Assembly (NCBI GenBank): GCA_013420905.1
Contig: JAAXNY010000009.1
Coordinates: 1,984,001 to 2,048,000, forward strand
Length of the DNA stretch: 64,000 nucleotides
DNA from: Collybia mongolica
Lineage: Eukaryota; Basidiomycota; Agaricomycetes; Agaricales; Clitocybaceae
Direction: 5' to 3'
Shown here: piece by piece, positions 62,500 through 64,000 of the stretch
How the letters are laid out: every line of letters starts with the position of its first letter
Numbering within the stretch: position 1 is the stretch's first letter
Translations under genes and position numbers: made by a program
Notes under the pieces: generated by a model
What the model saw: only the letters and a program-made list of their open reading frames with translations
What the model was told of the DNA's origin: nothing
The model's database searches: none

Positions 62500-63050
62500 G
62501 TCCAACCTACTTGAAATAAACTTGCCATCTATAAAAAATGTTTCCTTTGAAAATGTTTGCCATTGGTTGACAAATTTTTCTTTGAGAAGCAGATCAGGAT
62601 AATGTGATGTATTTCCTTTGTGTTTTTTTCCAAAACACTTTTTGTTCTTCTTTGACTATTTCAGCAGGATAAAGAGAAAATATTTCCCAAAGGTGTTTCT
62701 TAGTGGAAAATCTTCTCTTTTTCTTGGAGATATTGTATATGCAAACTCCCATGTTTCTCAAAGTAAAACTGCCTGAAATGGAAAAATGTCAAATATTTCC
62801 TTCAGAAACATGGGTGTTTGAATGTATCCCCAAGATAATTGGGAAATTCTTCTGGGAGAAATATAGCTTGGAAAATACTTCACCTTTATCCCAAACAAGG
62901 ATGGGAAGCATTTTTGTCAGAAACACAAAAGGAAAGACCCTGCATTGTTCTGCTCTACATTTTAAGGAAAAATCTACAAATAATCTTGAAATAATTTTTT
63001 GACAAACATACCAAATAAATAGTGAGTTCATCTCAGATTTATTCAAGAGA
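62500..63050. repeat. Large imperfect foldback (palindromic) repeat
   Basis: Inverted arms centre on about 62,780. The innermost arms at 62742-62763 and 62799-62820 are nearly perfect (CAAACTCCCATGTTTCTCAA against CAAACACCCATGTTTCTGAA). Matching words continue outward: GGATAAAG at 62667 with CTTTATCC at 62884, and TTTCCTTTGTG at 62612 with CACAAAAGGAAA at 62924. Outer similarity is weaker, so the limits are approximate. The plus-strand frame inside (62703-63002) is a by-product of the repeat. Confidence 0.6.
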
Positions 63051-63206
63051 AATATTCAAGATTTTTCTAGGAGGAAAATGTGGTGGAATTGACAAGACAT
63101 TTATCCGAATCCTGTATTTCCTCAAGGTAAATTCCTGGCTGCCAGTGGTGCTAATTATCCACTCCTTTGTCTGTATATACTGACACCTGGAATGGCATCA
63201 AGAACT

Positions 63207-63360
63207 ATGAAAACATGTACAGAATGTGGTAGAAAAGTTGGTTCACAGGGTTTTGCCAGCCATCAAAAGGCCTGTTCTTGAAAAGCTAGGCAACATCAAC
63301 AAGACCTGGAATTTGAGGCAAAAGTAAGGGAGGGACATGCTGTGAGTGTTGTTCATGGTG
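63207..63360 (+). pseudogene. N-terminal C2H2 finger of a second transposase-type ORF
   Basis: From ATG 63207 the frame gives MKTCTECGRKVGSQGFASHQ, KACS, then TGA at 63279-63281, then KARQHQQDLEFEAKVREGHA. The Cys-Cys-His-Cys spacing resembles the finger at the start of Plavaka/KDZ-type transposases. No transposase core follows before the window ends. Confidence 0.5.
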
Positions 63361-64000
63361 CATCTATGCTGTCCTACATCAAATATTCACCTCATTTATA
63401 TGCATTTTTAGCCCATATATTACCAAAGCTGGGTTTACAGGCATTGGGTGAGCCAGGTAAGTACAACCTGCTGATGATACCCAGTGTGCTGGGTGGTTGC
63501 TAAATGAGAATGCTACTATCCCTACATGTCCTCTAGGTTAGTATAGTTTAGAGGAGTCTCCAATTGCCAAAGGACTAAGAAGCTAGCAGCAGAATATGAA
63601 AATACTGCACCAAGTCAGACTAAAGTTGGAACATCAGTGGTTGGTGGTTGGTGCTAATTAGTCTTTCTTACTAGATAGGGATAGGCAAAATGTTGCTGAG
63701 TGGCATAGGGCAAGGTGTGGACAAGAGCAGTGCAAAGTTGCAACATGCACTACTTATGTGTGGTGCAATGTCTTTAGACTCTGGGTACAGTGCAAGTGCA
63801 CAAGAATGCTTCTCTGGATCAAAGTTGGATTATGAGACCAATAAACAATGTTAAGAGGAGAGCTCTTTAGAGCTCAAGAGCATGCAAGAGAGATTGAGTA
63901 GAGAGGTGAATTTTGATGCTGTCTACAGACAAAGTGGGGGCTTTTATACTAAATTTTGTACTATAAGTCAGACAGAATCATCTGATGCAAGGAAAAAGGG
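63361..64000. other. CpG-free decayed repeat to window end
   Basis: I found no CpG from about 63,111 to 64,000. Short direct words recur (GTGGTTGGTGGTTGGTGC near 63,640) but there is no credible ORF. It probably belongs to the same element as the zinc-finger fragment, continuing past the edge. Confidence 0.5.

Noticed and set aside
62703..63002. Plus-strand frame of 99 codons
   Set aside because: It falls inside the foldback repeat and has no protein family features.

Overview
The window looks like nuclear DNA from an Agaricomycete (mushroom-forming basidiomycete). Almost every gene is split by many 45-60 nt GT-AG introns, the proteins are fungal, genes are packed tightly on both strands, and the repeats include a Plavaka-type (KDZ/CMC) transposase and a lineage-restricted DUF6698-like gene. 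No rRNA, tRNA or CRISPR was found. Coordinates below span first to last coding base including introns; splice sites were read by eye.

Positions 1-25,232 are housekeeping. In order: CSM3/TIPIN (-, runs off the left edge), N-terminal methyltransferase NTM1/Tae1 (+), mitochondrial adenylate kinase (-), a Coq11-like mitochondrial oxidoreductase (-), a secreted double-psi beta-barrel protein (-), SCAMP (+), PAB1 (+), a small-molecule-type methyltransferase (-), a small membrane protein (+), SRP54 (-), SPT8 (+), SPT6 (-) and a RibD/Rib2-type deaminase (+). Several pairs share head-to-head promoters of only 84-170 bp.

Positions 25,261-35,969 are an iron-siderophore locus: a one-adenylation-domain NRPS (A-T-C-T-C-T-C) and, divergently, an L-ornithine N5-monooxygenase. 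The 650 bp between them holds an ATCAGATAA element, the consensus known for fungal iron-regulatory GATA factors. The monooxygenase should supply N5-hydroxyornithine for the NRPS. RLP24 (+) and ATG2 (-) follow.

Positions 44,200-57,200 are a nested transposon block. A LINE-type retroelement is split by an 8,542 bp insertion flanked by ATAT and carrying a Plavaka transposase relic and a divergent DUF6698-like gene. It is split again by a 646 bp hAT element with a perfect 8 bp duplication. Parts of the block have no CpG at all, and most of the identified stop codons look like CGA-to-TGA decay.

Positions 57,350-61,880 return to genes: an SGNH (CE16-like) esterase and two adjacent RPA32-type genes, one canonical (RFA2) and one diverged. 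From about 62,200 to the end lies a second CpG-poor repeat region with a large foldback structure and the zinc-finger start of another transposase.
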